40,761 nucleotides of DNA, taken from positions 1 to 40,761 of the forward strand of contig JAFTOT010000029.1 in NCBI GenBank assembly GCA_017463665.1. The letters run 5' to 3'. How positions within the stretch are numbered: the stretch's first letter is position 1; each line of letters starts with the position of its first letter. Shown here piece by piece: positions 1 to 7,420 of this stretch. The translations under genes were made by a program, and so were the position numbers. Source of the stretch: Clostridia bacterium. Its GTDB lineage: Bacteria; Bacillota; Clostridia; Oscillospirales; CAG-272. The notes under the pieces were generated by a model. It saw nothing but the letters and a program-made list of their open reading frames with translations, searched no databases and was not told where the DNA came from.

Positions 1-1530
1 TCCGTCGGTCTGATCGACACGGCAGCACCCGATGCAAACTTTACGCGCGGCGATGCATTCATCATCTGCTACCGCGCACTCACCGCGACTGTAAAGAGCG
101 GCGACAAACTCTGTGACCGCCTGGTCAAATCCGAAGCAGTGGAGGCTGAAACCATGGCAAATGTTCTGCAGGTAACCGCGCCCGCGACCGTTGAAGGTCT
201 GACGGTCTGCGGCACTTCGATCACCGATTTTAAGATCGTCGTGGCAAAAGATGCCGGCGCAACCGAAAATCTGGCGGCAAAGACGCTGAACACCGAAATT
301 GAAAAAGCATACGGCACCGCCTTGACCGTTATCGACGACAGTACCGCAAAGAGCGGCGCGGAGATCGTCATCGGCAAGACCAACCGAGAAATCTCCGCGA
401 AAACAAAGGACCTCGCCGACAAAAAGGCGGCAATGATCGTCTCGGGCGATTCGATCGCACTCGACGGTACAACCACTACGCTGCTTCGCCGCGTATGCGA
501 ATGGTTCTCGGATAACTACGTTGAGGGAAAACCGAATGCCGCCCTCACCGAAAGTGACAGCGAGATCGGCGAACTGCTCACCAATCCCGCCCGCTCCACC
601 GGTCAATCCGGCGACCCCTGCATCCGCTACGACAGCGAGACAGGCTATTACTACGCCCTCTACTCCGCACCGCAGAACGACCGCGTGATCCTCTACCGTG
701 CAAAGCATCTCTCCGAACTCGCCACCGCTGAGGGCAAAGAGCTCTACGTAGCCGGTGAGCACGCAGAGGTCAAGCATAAGCTCTACGCGCCCGAGATCGC
801 CAAAGTAAACGGCAAATGGTACATCTACGCAAGCGGCGCAACTTCCTGGGACGATAGAAAAGGCGGTCCTGCCAATCCGAACGGCGGAGCATCCCCGTCT
901 ATCCGTCTGTTCTGCCTCGAAGCCGTCAGCGACGATCCCTACGGCGACTATGTATTCAAGGCTTGGCTGAATGACTATATCTTCGCCATCGACGCACATG
1001 TATTTACCTACAAGGGCGAAAACTACATCACCTTTGCCCGCTGCTTAAACGGCAACCAGGTCTCGATCGCAAAGCTCAAAGATCCCTGGACGATCGATGC
1101 CAGCCGCGTTACCATCATCGGCACTGCGACCTATCCTTTTGAGCTGCAGAACGGCAAGGTCAACGAGGGTCCCTTCACCTTTGAATCTCCCGACGGCAGA
1201 CTCTTCCTGCTCTACAGCGCAAATAACGTAACCTCGGGCAAGTACTGCCTCGGACTCCTTGAATTTACGGGAGATGACATTCTGGCAAGATCCTCGTGGA
1301 CAAAGACGGAACACGCTGTATTCGAGGGTACCGCACAAATCAGCGGTCCCGGTCACTGCTCGGTATTTATGTCTCCCGACGGCACCGAATACTGGCTGGC
1401 GTACCACTTCCAGTCCGGCGGACGCAAGCTTGCGGTACAACAGTTTACCTTTGACGAAAACGGCGATCCCGTCTTCGGCGAACCCATCAAGCCGTTTGTA
1501 TCCTTCTTTGCCCCCTCCGGAGAAGAATAA
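1..1530 (+). CDS. SLH-domain GH43-type glycoside hydrolase, 5' end cut by window
   Basis: This is the 3' part of a cell-surface glycosidase; the reading frame is open from base 1, so the ATG at 139 is internal. Residues encoded by about 1-130 match the end of the SLH region of the downstream paralog. They are followed by a domain resembling the N-terminal non-catalytic domain of alpha-glucuronidases (ca. 230-540), then a five-bladed GH43-like domain. The three GH43 acidic residues are visible: Asp codon at 613 (GDPCIRYD), Asp at 991 (AIDAHVF) and Glu at 1165 (NEGPFTF). GH43 enzymes cleave arabinan- or xylan-type linkages; the substrate here is not predictable. Bases 1-89 are identical to 2251-2339, while later parts diverge. 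The family is confident, the specificity unknown. Confidence 0.85.
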   Translation, partial: SVGLIDTAAPDANFTRGDAFIICYRALTATVKSGDKLCDRLVKSEAVEAETMANVLQVTAPATVEGLTVCGTSITDFKIVVAKDAGATENLAAKTLNTEIEKAYGTALTVIDDSTAKSGAEIVIGKTNREISAKTKDLADKKAAMIVSGDSIALDGTTTTLLRRVCEWFSDNYVEGKPNAALTESDSEIGELLTNPARSTGQSGDPCIRYDSETGYYYALYSAPQNDRVILYRAKHLSELATAEGKELYVAGEHAEVKHKLYAPEIAKVNGKWYIYASGATSWDDRKGGPANPNGGASPSIRLFCLEAVSDDPYGDYVFKAWLNDYIFAIDAHVFTYKGENYITFARCLNGNQVSIAKLKDPWTIDASRVTIIGTATYPFELQNGKVNEGPFTFESPDGRLFLLYSANNVTSGKYCLGLLEFTGDDILARSSWTKTEHAVFEGTAQISGPGHCSVFMSPDGTEYWLAYHFQSGGRKLAVQQFTFDENGDPVFGEPIKPFVSFFAPSGEE

Positions 1531-1537
1531 GCCAATG

Positions 1538-1565
1538 AAAAAGAGGACGGAAAACGTCCTCTTTT
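1538..1565 (+). terminator. intrinsic terminator of the first SLH-GH43 gene
   Basis: An 11-bp stem (AAAAGAGGACG paired with CGTCCTCTTTT) around loop GAAAA starts 8 bases after the stop codon. The same hairpin, base for base, recurs at 1727-1755 just before the next gene. Confidence 0.8.
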
Positions 1566-1570
1566 AAGAC

Positions 1571-1596
1571 TGTCGAAAAACCAAGGTTTTTCGACA
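1571..1596. repeat. TGTCGAAAA-type palindrome, copy 1
   Basis: A 12-bp inverted repeat, TGTCGAAAAACC and its complement around AA. It belongs with the palindromes at 1700-1723 and 4995-5018, which share the TGTCGAAAA arm. None lies in a gene, and it follows immediately after the terminator. Confidence 0.6.
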
Positions 1597-1699
1597 AAAG
1601 GGGGCACGAGTCTCGCGACTCACTCAACCGTTCGCGCCCCGTAAGGAGTTTTAAAGCCGGTACATGCCCGTCTTTAAAACAGGATTTTTATCGGAATTG

Positions 1700-1723
1700 C
1701 TTGTCGAAAATATTTTCGACAAG
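1700..1723. repeat. TGTCGAAAA-type palindrome, copy 2
   Basis: A perfect 24-bp palindrome with arm CTTGTCGAAAAT and no loop. It lies 4 bases before the second copy of the terminator hairpin. The rest of the 1597-1699 gap contains no gene that I can see. Confidence 0.6.
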
Positions 1724-1726
1724 CTG

Positions 1727-1755
1727 AAAAAGAGGACGGAAAACGTCCTCTTTTT
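1727..1755 (+). terminator. duplicate terminator hairpin upstream of second SLH-GH43 gene
   Basis: Same stem, same GAAAA loop and same T-run as 1538-1565, but placed 21 bases before the ATG at 1777. It would terminate anything reading in from upstream, or it could act as a leader hairpin in a transcript of the second gene. No good sigma-A promoter is visible between it and the start codon, so the second gene's promoter may lie before it. Confidence 0.6.
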
Positions 1756-1776
1756 CCAAATGTTGGGAGAATATCT

Positions 1777-3747
1777 ATGAAAAAAATACTTGCATTGCTT
1801 CTTGCAGCAGTTTTGCTTTTTTCCGTGATTCCCTTGACTTCGGCGGCAGAATCGACCATGGAGCAACAGGCGGCTGAAAATCTGCACGCCCTCGGCTTGC
1901 TTGCAGGTGTCGGCACCAATGCTGACGGTAGTGTCAACTTTGATGTGAACGGCAGCCTCACCCGTGCGCAATCGGTCGTACAGATCGTGCGCTTCCTCGG
2001 TGCGGAAAAGACCGCGACAACCGAATCGAACGCAAACCCGTTCACCGATCTTGCGGCATGGGCGGTTCCCTATGTCAGCTATGCCTACGCAAACGGCATC
2101 ACCTCGGGCAGAAGTGCCACCGTCTTTGACCCCGACACCGCGATGAACGACGCGGGATTCCTCACTCTGCTGCTCCGTGTCCTCGGCTACGAGGATAAAA
2201 ACGACGGCAGCGGCGACTTTGTATGGAGCGATCCCTACACGGCGGCGGCATCCGTCGGTCTGATCGACACGGCAGCACCCGATGCAAACTTTACGCGCGG
2301 CGATGCATTCATCATCTGCTACCGCGCACTCACCGCGACCGTGAAAAACGGCGACAAGCTCTGCGACCGTCTGGTCAAAGCGGGCACCGCAGACGCCGAG
2401 ACCATGGCAAGCGTGCTGAAAACCGCCTTCTTTGACGGTCTCACCATCGGTTCCGCACCAATCACAAGCGCAAGCGTGGTCATCGGCAAGGATGCAAGCG
2501 CCACAGAGAAGCAGATGGCGCAAAATCTGATCGACGATATCCAAAAAGCATACGACGTAACACTGCCGCTGCTCACCGACGAGACCGCAAAGAGCGGCGC
2601 GGAGATCGTCATCGGCGAAACGGCGCGCGCGATCTCCCTGCAGGTGACCGATCTTGCAAAGCTCGAAGCCGCCATGATCGTCTCGGGCGATTCGCTCGCT
2701 CTGCGAGCCGCAACAAACGCAAAACTGCACAGCTTGACCGACTGGTTCTCGGACAATTATATCGCAGGCAAACCGACCATACGGCTGACCGAAGCGCATA
2801 CCAAGGTCGGCGAGCTGCTCACAAATCCCCTGCGCACCGACCCCTCGGGCGATCCCTGTATCGAATACGATCCCGAAACGGGCTATTACTACGCGCTCTA
2901 CTCCTCCCCGAACAACGACCGCGTGATCCTCTACCGCGCAAAGCATCTCTCCGGTCTCGGCACTGCCGAGGGCAAAGAGATCTACGTTGCAGGCGATGAC
3001 CAAGAGATCAAATACAAGCTCTTTGCCCCCGAGCTTGTCAAGGTGGACGGCAAGTGGTATATCTATGCCAGCGGCGCGATGTCATGGGCGGATATCAACA
3101 ATACCGTTTCCCGCTACACCCGTCTCTTCTGTCTCGAAGCGGTCAGCGACGATCCCTACGGCGACTATGTGTTCAAAGGCTTCTTAGACAAAAACATCTG
3201 GTCGATCGACGCGCATGTCTTCACTTGGGAGGGGGAAAACTACGTTGCCTTTGCACGCTGCACGGGTAAAAATCACATCGCCATCGCCAGACTCAAAAAC
3301 CCTTGGACGCTCGACGCCACGCGCGTGACTACCATCGCCTCCCCCGAACTGCCGTTTGAAACCATCGAAGGATATATCAACGAGGGACCGCACACCTTTG
3401 TTTCCCCCGACGGCAGACTCTTTATCTTGTACGCGGCAAACAGCGTCACCGACAAGAACTACTGCCTCGGACTTCTCGAATTCACAGGGGAGGACATCCT
3501 GGCAAAATCCTCTTGGACAAAGACCGAATATGCCGTTTTCAAGGGAACCGACGAGATCCTCTCCCCGGGACACTGCTCTGTGTTTCTGTCCCCCGACGGC
3601 ACCGAATACTGGCTCGCCTACCACTACCGCGGCGGCACGCGCATCCTCGCCGCACAGCAGATCACCTTTGATGCAAACGGCGACCCCGTCTTCAGCGATC
3701 CCCTCTCGCCAAACGACGTTTACTTTGCTCCCTCGGGAGAAGATTGA
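1777..3747 (+). CDS. SLH-domain GH43-type glycoside hydrolase, complete
   Basis: A 656-residue secreted, wall-anchored glycosidase. A signal peptide (residues 1-24, MKKILALLLAAVLLFS then cleavage near SA/AE) precedes two to three SLH modules (about 27-190; e.g. NPFTDLAAWAVPYVSYAYA), which normally bind pyruvylated wall polysaccharide. Residues about 215-345 resemble an alpha-glucuronidase N-terminal domain, and 350-656 form the GH43-like propeller. The putative catalytic triad is Asp359, Asp478 and Glu536; FAPELVKVDGKWYIYAS is a typical GH43 strand. The ATG is chosen because GGGAG precedes it by 8 bases and the signal peptide starts there. It is a tandem paralog of the gene ending at 1530. 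Substrate unknown; arabinan or xylan side chains are the family default. Confidence 0.9.
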   Translation: MKKILALLLAAVLLFSVIPLTSAAESTMEQQAAENLHALGLLAGVGTNADGSVNFDVNGSLTRAQSVVQIVRFLGAEKTATTESNANPFTDLAAWAVPYVSYAYANGITSGRSATVFDPDTAMNDAGFLTLLLRVLGYEDKNDGSGDFVWSDPYTAAASVGLIDTAAPDANFTRGDAFIICYRALTATVKNGDKLCDRLVKAGTADAETMASVLKTAFFDGLTIGSAPITSASVVIGKDASATEKQMAQNLIDDIQKAYDVTLPLLTDETAKSGAEIVIGETARAISLQVTDLAKLEAAMIVSGDSLALRAATNAKLHSLTDWFSDNYIAGKPTIRLTEAHTKVGELLTNPLRTDPSGDPCIEYDPETGYYYALYSSPNNDRVILYRAKHLSGLGTAEGKEIYVAGDDQEIKYKLFAPELVKVDGKWYIYASGAMSWADINNTVSRYTRLFCLEAVSDDPYGDYVFKGFLDKNIWSIDAHVFTWEGENYVAFARCTGKNHIAIARLKNPWTLDATRVTTIASPELPFETIEGYINEGPHTFVSPDGRLFILYAANSVTDKNYCLGLLEFTGEDILAKSSWTKTEYAVFKGTDEILSPGHCSVFLSPDGTEYWLAYHYRGGTRILAAQQITFDANGDPVFSDPLSPNDVYFAPSGED

Positions 3748-3756
3748 TCAAAAAAC

Positions 3757-3786
3757 GCAGGCACCGCAAACGCGGTGCCTGCACTT
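3757..3786. terminator. bidirectional terminator between convergent genes
   Basis: An 11-bp stem GCAGGCACCGC/GCGGTGCCTGC with loop AAAC is flanked by an A-run on the left and a T-run on the right. It can end both the SLH-GH43 gene (plus) and the XRE regulator (minus). Confidence 0.85.
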
Positions 3787-3787
3787 T

Positions 3788-4129
3788 TTATTTATGCTCT
3801 TTCTTTTTACCATGCGTCAGCATCGAGATCTGCCGCAGGATGGCTTCCACACGCAAAAGCTGTTCGGAATCCATAGAGGAAAGAATGCCGAGGATGCCTT
3901 CTATGTCATCGCTGCGCTCCAGCCCCCGCAGAATATAGTCGGTGCTTACGCCCAGCGCGGCGGCAATGCTGTACAGCGTATACGCCGACATGCCCTTTTT
4001 TCCGCTCTCGATCTCGTAGAGAAATTTCGCACCGATCCCTGCCATTTCACTGAACTTTTCGCGTGAGTATCCCGCCTTTTCCCGCAGAGCGCGGATGCGC
4101 TCCCCCGCGTTTTTATCAAACCGATCCAT
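3788..4129 (-). CDS. XRE-family helix-turn-helix regulator
   Basis: A small DNA-binding repressor of 113 residues. Residues about 8-65 form an XRE/HTH_3 domain (GERIRALREKAGYSREKFSE ... IESGKKGMSAYTLYSIAAAL), with a short C-terminal helix pair that may dimerise. The open frame extends to 4198, but I choose the ATG at 4129 because GAGGTG (minus strand, 4142-4137) lies 7 bases upstream; the adjacent ATG at 4132 is the alternative. It is divergent from the membrane protein at 4288 and shares its promoter region, so that gene is the likely target (inference). Confidence 0.85.
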   Translation of the reverse strand: MDRFDKNAGERIRALREKAGYSREKFSEMAGIGAKFLYEIESGKKGMSAYTLYSIAAALGVSTDYILRGLERSDDIEGILGILSSMDSEQLLRVEAILRQISMLTHGKKKEHK

Positions 4130-4191
4130 CATAATACACCTCATACGTAAAGTATAGCACAATGGAGCTAAAATAAAATGTTCTATAGTAC

Positions 4192-4220
4192 TTGACAAAA
4201 AGGAGCGATTGGTATAAGAT
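4192..4220 (+). promoter_or_regulatory. sigma-A promoter of membrane protein gene
   Basis: TTGACA (4192-4197), 17-bp spacer, TAAGAT (4215-4220). A GTTCTAT word lies on each side (4180-4186 and 4234-4240), and TATAGTA/TATACT words flank the promoter; these are candidate operator half-sites for the divergent XRE protein. TATACT on the minus strand at 4156-4151 could be the regulator's own -10, but its -35 is poor. Confidence 0.7.
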
Positions 4221-4287
4221 TTATACTACTATCGTTCTATTTTTGATGCAACTTTTCAATACGTGCAAAAGAAAAGGAAACTTTCAG

Positions 4288-4992
4288 ATGAACTGTTTTT
4301 CCACGCTGTCTTCGTCCCCTATACTGTTTGCCGTCGGCACCGCTTTTATACTTCTTTCGGTATACGGAACGGCGGCTGCTATTATCCGCAACAAAAATAT
4401 TGTGATCACCTCGGTTGTCAAAGTCTTCCGTGGCGCAGACGGCACCTACCTCGCCGAATTTAACTGCGGCAAGACGCTGCGCGCCGCAGAATATCAGATT
4501 CTGGAGCTGCAAACCAATCCTTACGGGGTTTTGGTACACGACCGAAAGCAGATCCTATTCTTTTACGCCGCGCACACAGAGCAGCAGGCATTAGAACGCC
4601 TCACCCGCGAGCAAAAGCGTTCGCGGCATTGCCGCCTTTTGTCGCTGCTCACTGCCGTCGCCATTCCCCTGCTCGGCAGCGGACTTGTGTCTGCCCTGCT
4701 CTCCGCGGCTGTGGATTCTCCGCTGTACAAAGTCGGCATCCTCGCGTTGTTGCTTTTGCCCACAGCGTGCTGTTTTGCACATGATCGCATACTCAAGGCG
4801 GCAAGGCTCTTTCGCGAGCACGCCGAGGTCACGCTCTCCCATCTTGTGTTGCTGACCGCGCTGCTGTTTTGCCAAAATCTCATCTTGCTTTACAAGCTCG
4901 GCACCGTTTCCACCCCGCTCGGCATCGGAAGCATACTTTTCCTATGTCTGCCCATCGGCATCTCGGCGTATGCGGTACATAAAAAGATCTGA
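4288..4992 (+). CDS. membrane protein of unknown function
   Basis: I do not recognise the family. The open frame runs back to 4192, but that overlaps the promoter, so the ATG at 4288 (AAGGA upstream) is the realistic start, giving 234 residues. It has one N-terminal membrane helix (about 8-30), a soluble stretch of about 75 residues with a beta-rich look (VVKVFRGADGTYLAEFNCG) ending in basic EQKRSRH, then two to four C-terminal hydrophobic helices. The gene is divergent from an XRE regulator and is followed at once by a palindrome and a terminator, so it is probably monocistronic. Its role may be linked to whatever the XRE protein senses. Confidence 0.65.
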   Translation: MNCFSTLSSSPILFAVGTAFILLSVYGTAAAIIRNKNIVITSVVKVFRGADGTYLAEFNCGKTLRAAEYQILELQTNPYGVLVHDRKQILFFYAAHTEQQALERLTREQKRSRHCRLLSLLTAVAIPLLGSGLVSALLSAAVDSPLYKVGILALLLLPTACCFAHDRILKAARLFREHAEVTLSHLVLLTALLFCQNLILLYKLGTVSTPLGIGSILFLCLPIGISAYAVHKKI

Positions 4993-4994
4993 GC

Positions 4995-5018
4995 CTGCCG
5001 AAAAAGCTTTTTCGACAG
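4995..5018. repeat. TGTCGAAAA-type palindrome, copy 3
   Basis: A 24-bp palindrome with arm CTGTCGAAAAAG and one mismatch, two bases after a stop codon. It is related to 1571-1596 and 1700-1723. Confidence 0.6.
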
Positions 5019-5020
5019 AC

Positions 5021-5054
5021 AAAGAGCTGCTGATCTCGTATCAGCAGCTCTTTT
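5021..5054 (+). terminator. intrinsic terminator after membrane protein gene
   Basis: A 14-bp perfect stem (AAAGAGCTGCTGAT and complement) with 5-nt loop CTCGT and a short T-run. Confidence 0.8.
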
Positions 5055-5156
5055 GTCACTCATCCCAGCTCCACAGCGCATAGAATCGATTCACGGCACG
5101 CCTCCTTTCCCGCAATGTGATTAGAATACATAATTTTTAACATGTACAAACATCTC

Positions 5157-5193
5157 CCCGCAAGATCCTTCGCTATCGCTCAAGGATCTCGGG
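5157..5193. repeat. intergenic stem-loop of the GATCCTTCGC type
   Basis: The arms AGATCCTT (5163-5170) and AAGGATCT (5182-5189) are extended outward by CCCG/CGGG. It resembles short dispersed intergenic elements seen in many gut Firmicutes (from memory, not searched). The rest of 5055-5316 shows no gene, tRNA or riboswitch that I can recognise. Confidence 0.45.
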
Positions 5194-5316
5194 CGGAGAA
5201 GTATGTCGGATAACTAAACATCCCTTTCTTCCCACTCTATCCTCTTAGTTTCCGCTCGGGACAAAAAGTTACAAAACTTTTCGGATTTGCCGCAGATTAT
5301 GGAAAAATGGTACGCT

Positions 5317-5338
5317 TTATGGTATAATTATACCATAA
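5317..5338 (+). promoter_or_regulatory. extended -10 promoter overlapped by a 22-bp palindromic operator
   Basis: A perfect 22-bp palindrome with arm TTATGGTATAA covers an extended -10 (TGG-TATAAT, -10 at 5323-5328). The -35 (TGGAAA at 5300) is weak. A repressor dimer sitting on the -10 would shut off the ABC transporter 24 bases downstream. No cognate regulator gene is adjacent. Confidence 0.6.
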
Positions 5339-5362
5339 TTCACACAAAGGGATGACAAATAT

Positions 5363-7330
5363 ATGCCAAGAGACTACGGACCTCCTCCGTCAGAAGCGAC
5401 CGACAGACTCAAGGTACCGCTGCCGAAGAACTTACGCGAAGTCCCCGAGTACCTGAAAAAGACCGTGGGCGGTACCTGCTCACGTCTGCTGTACATATTC
5501 AGGCTCGTGTGGGAGACGCAGCCGATCCTCTTGATCTTCATGCTGTTTATGACCGTGTACAACGGCATTATGCCGCTGATCGGCACGCTGATCACCGCGC
5601 ATCTGCTCGAATGCATCGTGCAGAGCTTCACCGAAGAAGTCGATCTTGTCCTGCCGCTGATCTGGCAGTTCGGCTATCTGTTCCTCAACACGCTGACGAG
5701 CAGCCTGTCGGGCATGCTCACGAAGATCACAGGCGAGAAGGTCACAAACCACGTCAAAAACAAGATCATGCACAAGGCAAAGACGGTCGATCTTGCGTCG
5801 TTCGACATGCCCGATTTCTACGAGCGACTGGAAAATGCCAACCGCGAGGCGGGCATGCGTCCCGTCAACATTCTGAAATCCTCCTTTGAGCTGGTCTCCA
5901 AAGTCATCTCCATGATCAGTTACTTTGCCGTGCTGACCGCCATTTTGAAAGTGCTGCCGAGCTCCAGCATGCTGTTCTTCGCGGCATTTCTGCTGCTGAC
6001 CTTCGCCAGCGCGATCGTGTCCTTCCACTTCCGCCGCAAGAACTTCAACTACATGTTCCGCCGCTCCAAGGATCGCCGTAAGATGAACTATTACAGCGAC
6101 CTGCTCGTCAACAAGGACATGGTCAAGGAAGTGCGCCTGTTTGACCTTTCCGATCTGCTGATCGGAAAGTACAACGAGGTTTTCCGTGGCTATTTCGACG
6201 GCATTAAAAAGCTCATTTTGCAAGAAGGCGCGTGGAATATGGTGCTGTCCTTTGTTACTGCGGTGATGAACGGCGTGCTGTTCTACATGATCGCCACCAA
6301 CGTCACGCAGATCTCCGACTACTCGGTCTACACGGGCGCGCTCAACTCCATTTCGTCCGCGCTCGCCGCGATCATCAGCGTAACCGCGTCCATCTACGAG
6401 GGCTCGCTGTTCATCGACAACATGATCCTGTTTATGAACGAGGAACAGACCGTAAAACCCATTCTCGACACCCCCGCCGAGCCGCAAAATCACTGCGGAC
6501 ACACGATCGAGCTGCGCAATGTCTGCTTCCGCTATCCGGGCGCCGACCGCGATGTGATCCACCACATCAATCTGACCATCGAATCGGGCTCGACCATTGC
6601 ACTTGTCGGTCTCAACGGCGCGGGCAAGACCACGCTGATCAAGCTGATCACCCGCCTGTACGACCCCACCGAGGGCACGATCCTGCTCGACGGCAGAGAC
6701 ATCCGCGAGTACGACTTGCAGTCGCTGTATAAGCTGTACGGCATTATCTTCCAGGACTTCGGCAAGTACGCCGAAAGTGCCGAGGACAATATCGCCTTCG
6801 GCAACATCGCGCGCGAAAAGCTGCGCGCCGAGGTCGAAGCCGCCGCGAAGAATTCGGGTGCGCACGACTTCATCGAGAAGATGCCGCAAGGGTATGACAC
6901 GCCGCTCACGAGATTCTTCGAGCGTGACGGCACCGAGCTGTCGATCGGACAGTGGCAAAAGCTATCGGTCGCGCGCGCGTTCTACTCGGATGCCGACATC
7001 CTCATCCTCGATGAGCCCACCGCGTCGCTCGACGCCATTGCCGAGCAGGAGATCTACCGCCAGTTTGACAAGCTCCGCGCGGGCAAGACCAGCATCTTCG
7101 TCTCGCACCGCCTGTCCAGCGCTACAACCGCCGACAGAATCGTGGTACTCGAAAACGGCAGCATCGTCGAATACGGCAGCCACACCGAACTCATGACACT
7201 GCACGGCAAGTATCACAAACTCTTCTCCACCCAGGCACAGCGCTACCAGTCAAAAGACAGCAGCATGCCTCCCCCGCCGCACGATCCCGGCTTTGGCAGA
7301 CCGCCAAAGCCCTTCCCACCGCGGGATTGA
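5363..7330 (+). CDS. ABC exporter, fused permease and ATPase
   Basis: A 655-residue ABC half-transporter that exports an unknown substrate, presumably as a homodimer. After about 45 soluble residues come six membrane helices (about 50-350), then the nucleotide-binding domain (about 385-615): Walker A GLNGAGKTT near 416, signature LSIGQWQK near 526, Walker B ILILDEPTASLD near 546, and an H-loop SHR near 581. The QWQK form of the signature resembles the NisT/LanT-type peptide exporters, but there is no C39 peptidase and no precursor peptide gene nearby. The C-terminus is an odd proline-rich tail (SSMPPPPHDPGFGRPPKPFP). The ATG follows AAAGGGA. The gene stands alone, with an operator-like palindrome upstream and a terminator downstream. 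Confidence 0.88.
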   Translation: MPRDYGPPPSEATDRLKVPLPKNLREVPEYLKKTVGGTCSRLLYIFRLVWETQPILLIFMLFMTVYNGIMPLIGTLITAHLLECIVQSFTEEVDLVLPLIWQFGYLFLNTLTSSLSGMLTKITGEKVTNHVKNKIMHKAKTVDLASFDMPDFYERLENANREAGMRPVNILKSSFELVSKVISMISYFAVLTAILKVLPSSSMLFFAAFLLLTFASAIVSFHFRRKNFNYMFRRSKDRRKMNYYSDLLVNKDMVKEVRLFDLSDLLIGKYNEVFRGYFDGIKKLILQEGAWNMVLSFVTAVMNGVLFYMIATNVTQISDYSVYTGALNSISSALAAIISVTASIYEGSLFIDNMILFMNEEQTVKPILDTPAEPQNHCGHTIELRNVCFRYPGADRDVIHHINLTIESGSTIALVGLNGAGKTTLIKLITRLYDPTEGTILLDGRDIREYDLQSLYKLYGIIFQDFGKYAESAEDNIAFGNIAREKLRAEVEAAAKNSGAHDFIEKMPQGYDTPLTRFFERDGTELSIGQWQKLSVARAFYSDADILILDEPTASLDAIAEQEIYRQFDKLRAGKTSIFVSHRLSSATTADRIVVLENGSIVEYGSHTELMTLHGKYHKLFSTQAQRYQSKDSSMPPPPHDPGFGRPPKPFPPRD

Positions 7331-7339
7331 ACAAAGAAC

Positions 7340-7376
7340 AAAAGAGCTAACCGATTTCACAACGGTTAGCTCTTTT
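7340..7376. terminator. bidirectional terminator
   Basis: A 14-bp stem (AAAAGAGCTAACCG and complement) with a 9-nt loop and a T-run on the plus strand. It ends the ABC exporter and can also serve the converging AlbA_2 gene. Confidence 0.8.
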
Positions 7377-7399
7377 TGCTTTTATACAACACGTAATTC

Positions 7400-7417
7400 A
7401 ACGCTGAATTCAGCGTT
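7400..7417. promoter_or_regulatory. operator-like palindrome at the 3' edge of the AlbA_2 gene
   Basis: AACGCT-GAATTC-AGCGTT, a perfect 18-bp palindrome ending three bases past the stop codon of the minus-strand gene. The same half-sites recur at 9129-9147 in its promoter region. Confidence 0.6.
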
Positions 7418-7420
7418 AAA

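Noticed and set aside
4192..4287. 32-residue N-terminal extension of the membrane protein
   Set aside because: It would begin in the -35 hexamer of the gene's own promoter; the ATG at 4288 has a proper ribosome site.
5055..5316. tRNA or small RNA gene in the gap before the ABC exporter
   Set aside because: One dispersed-type hairpin is present, but no cloverleaf, CCA end or recognisable RNA family.
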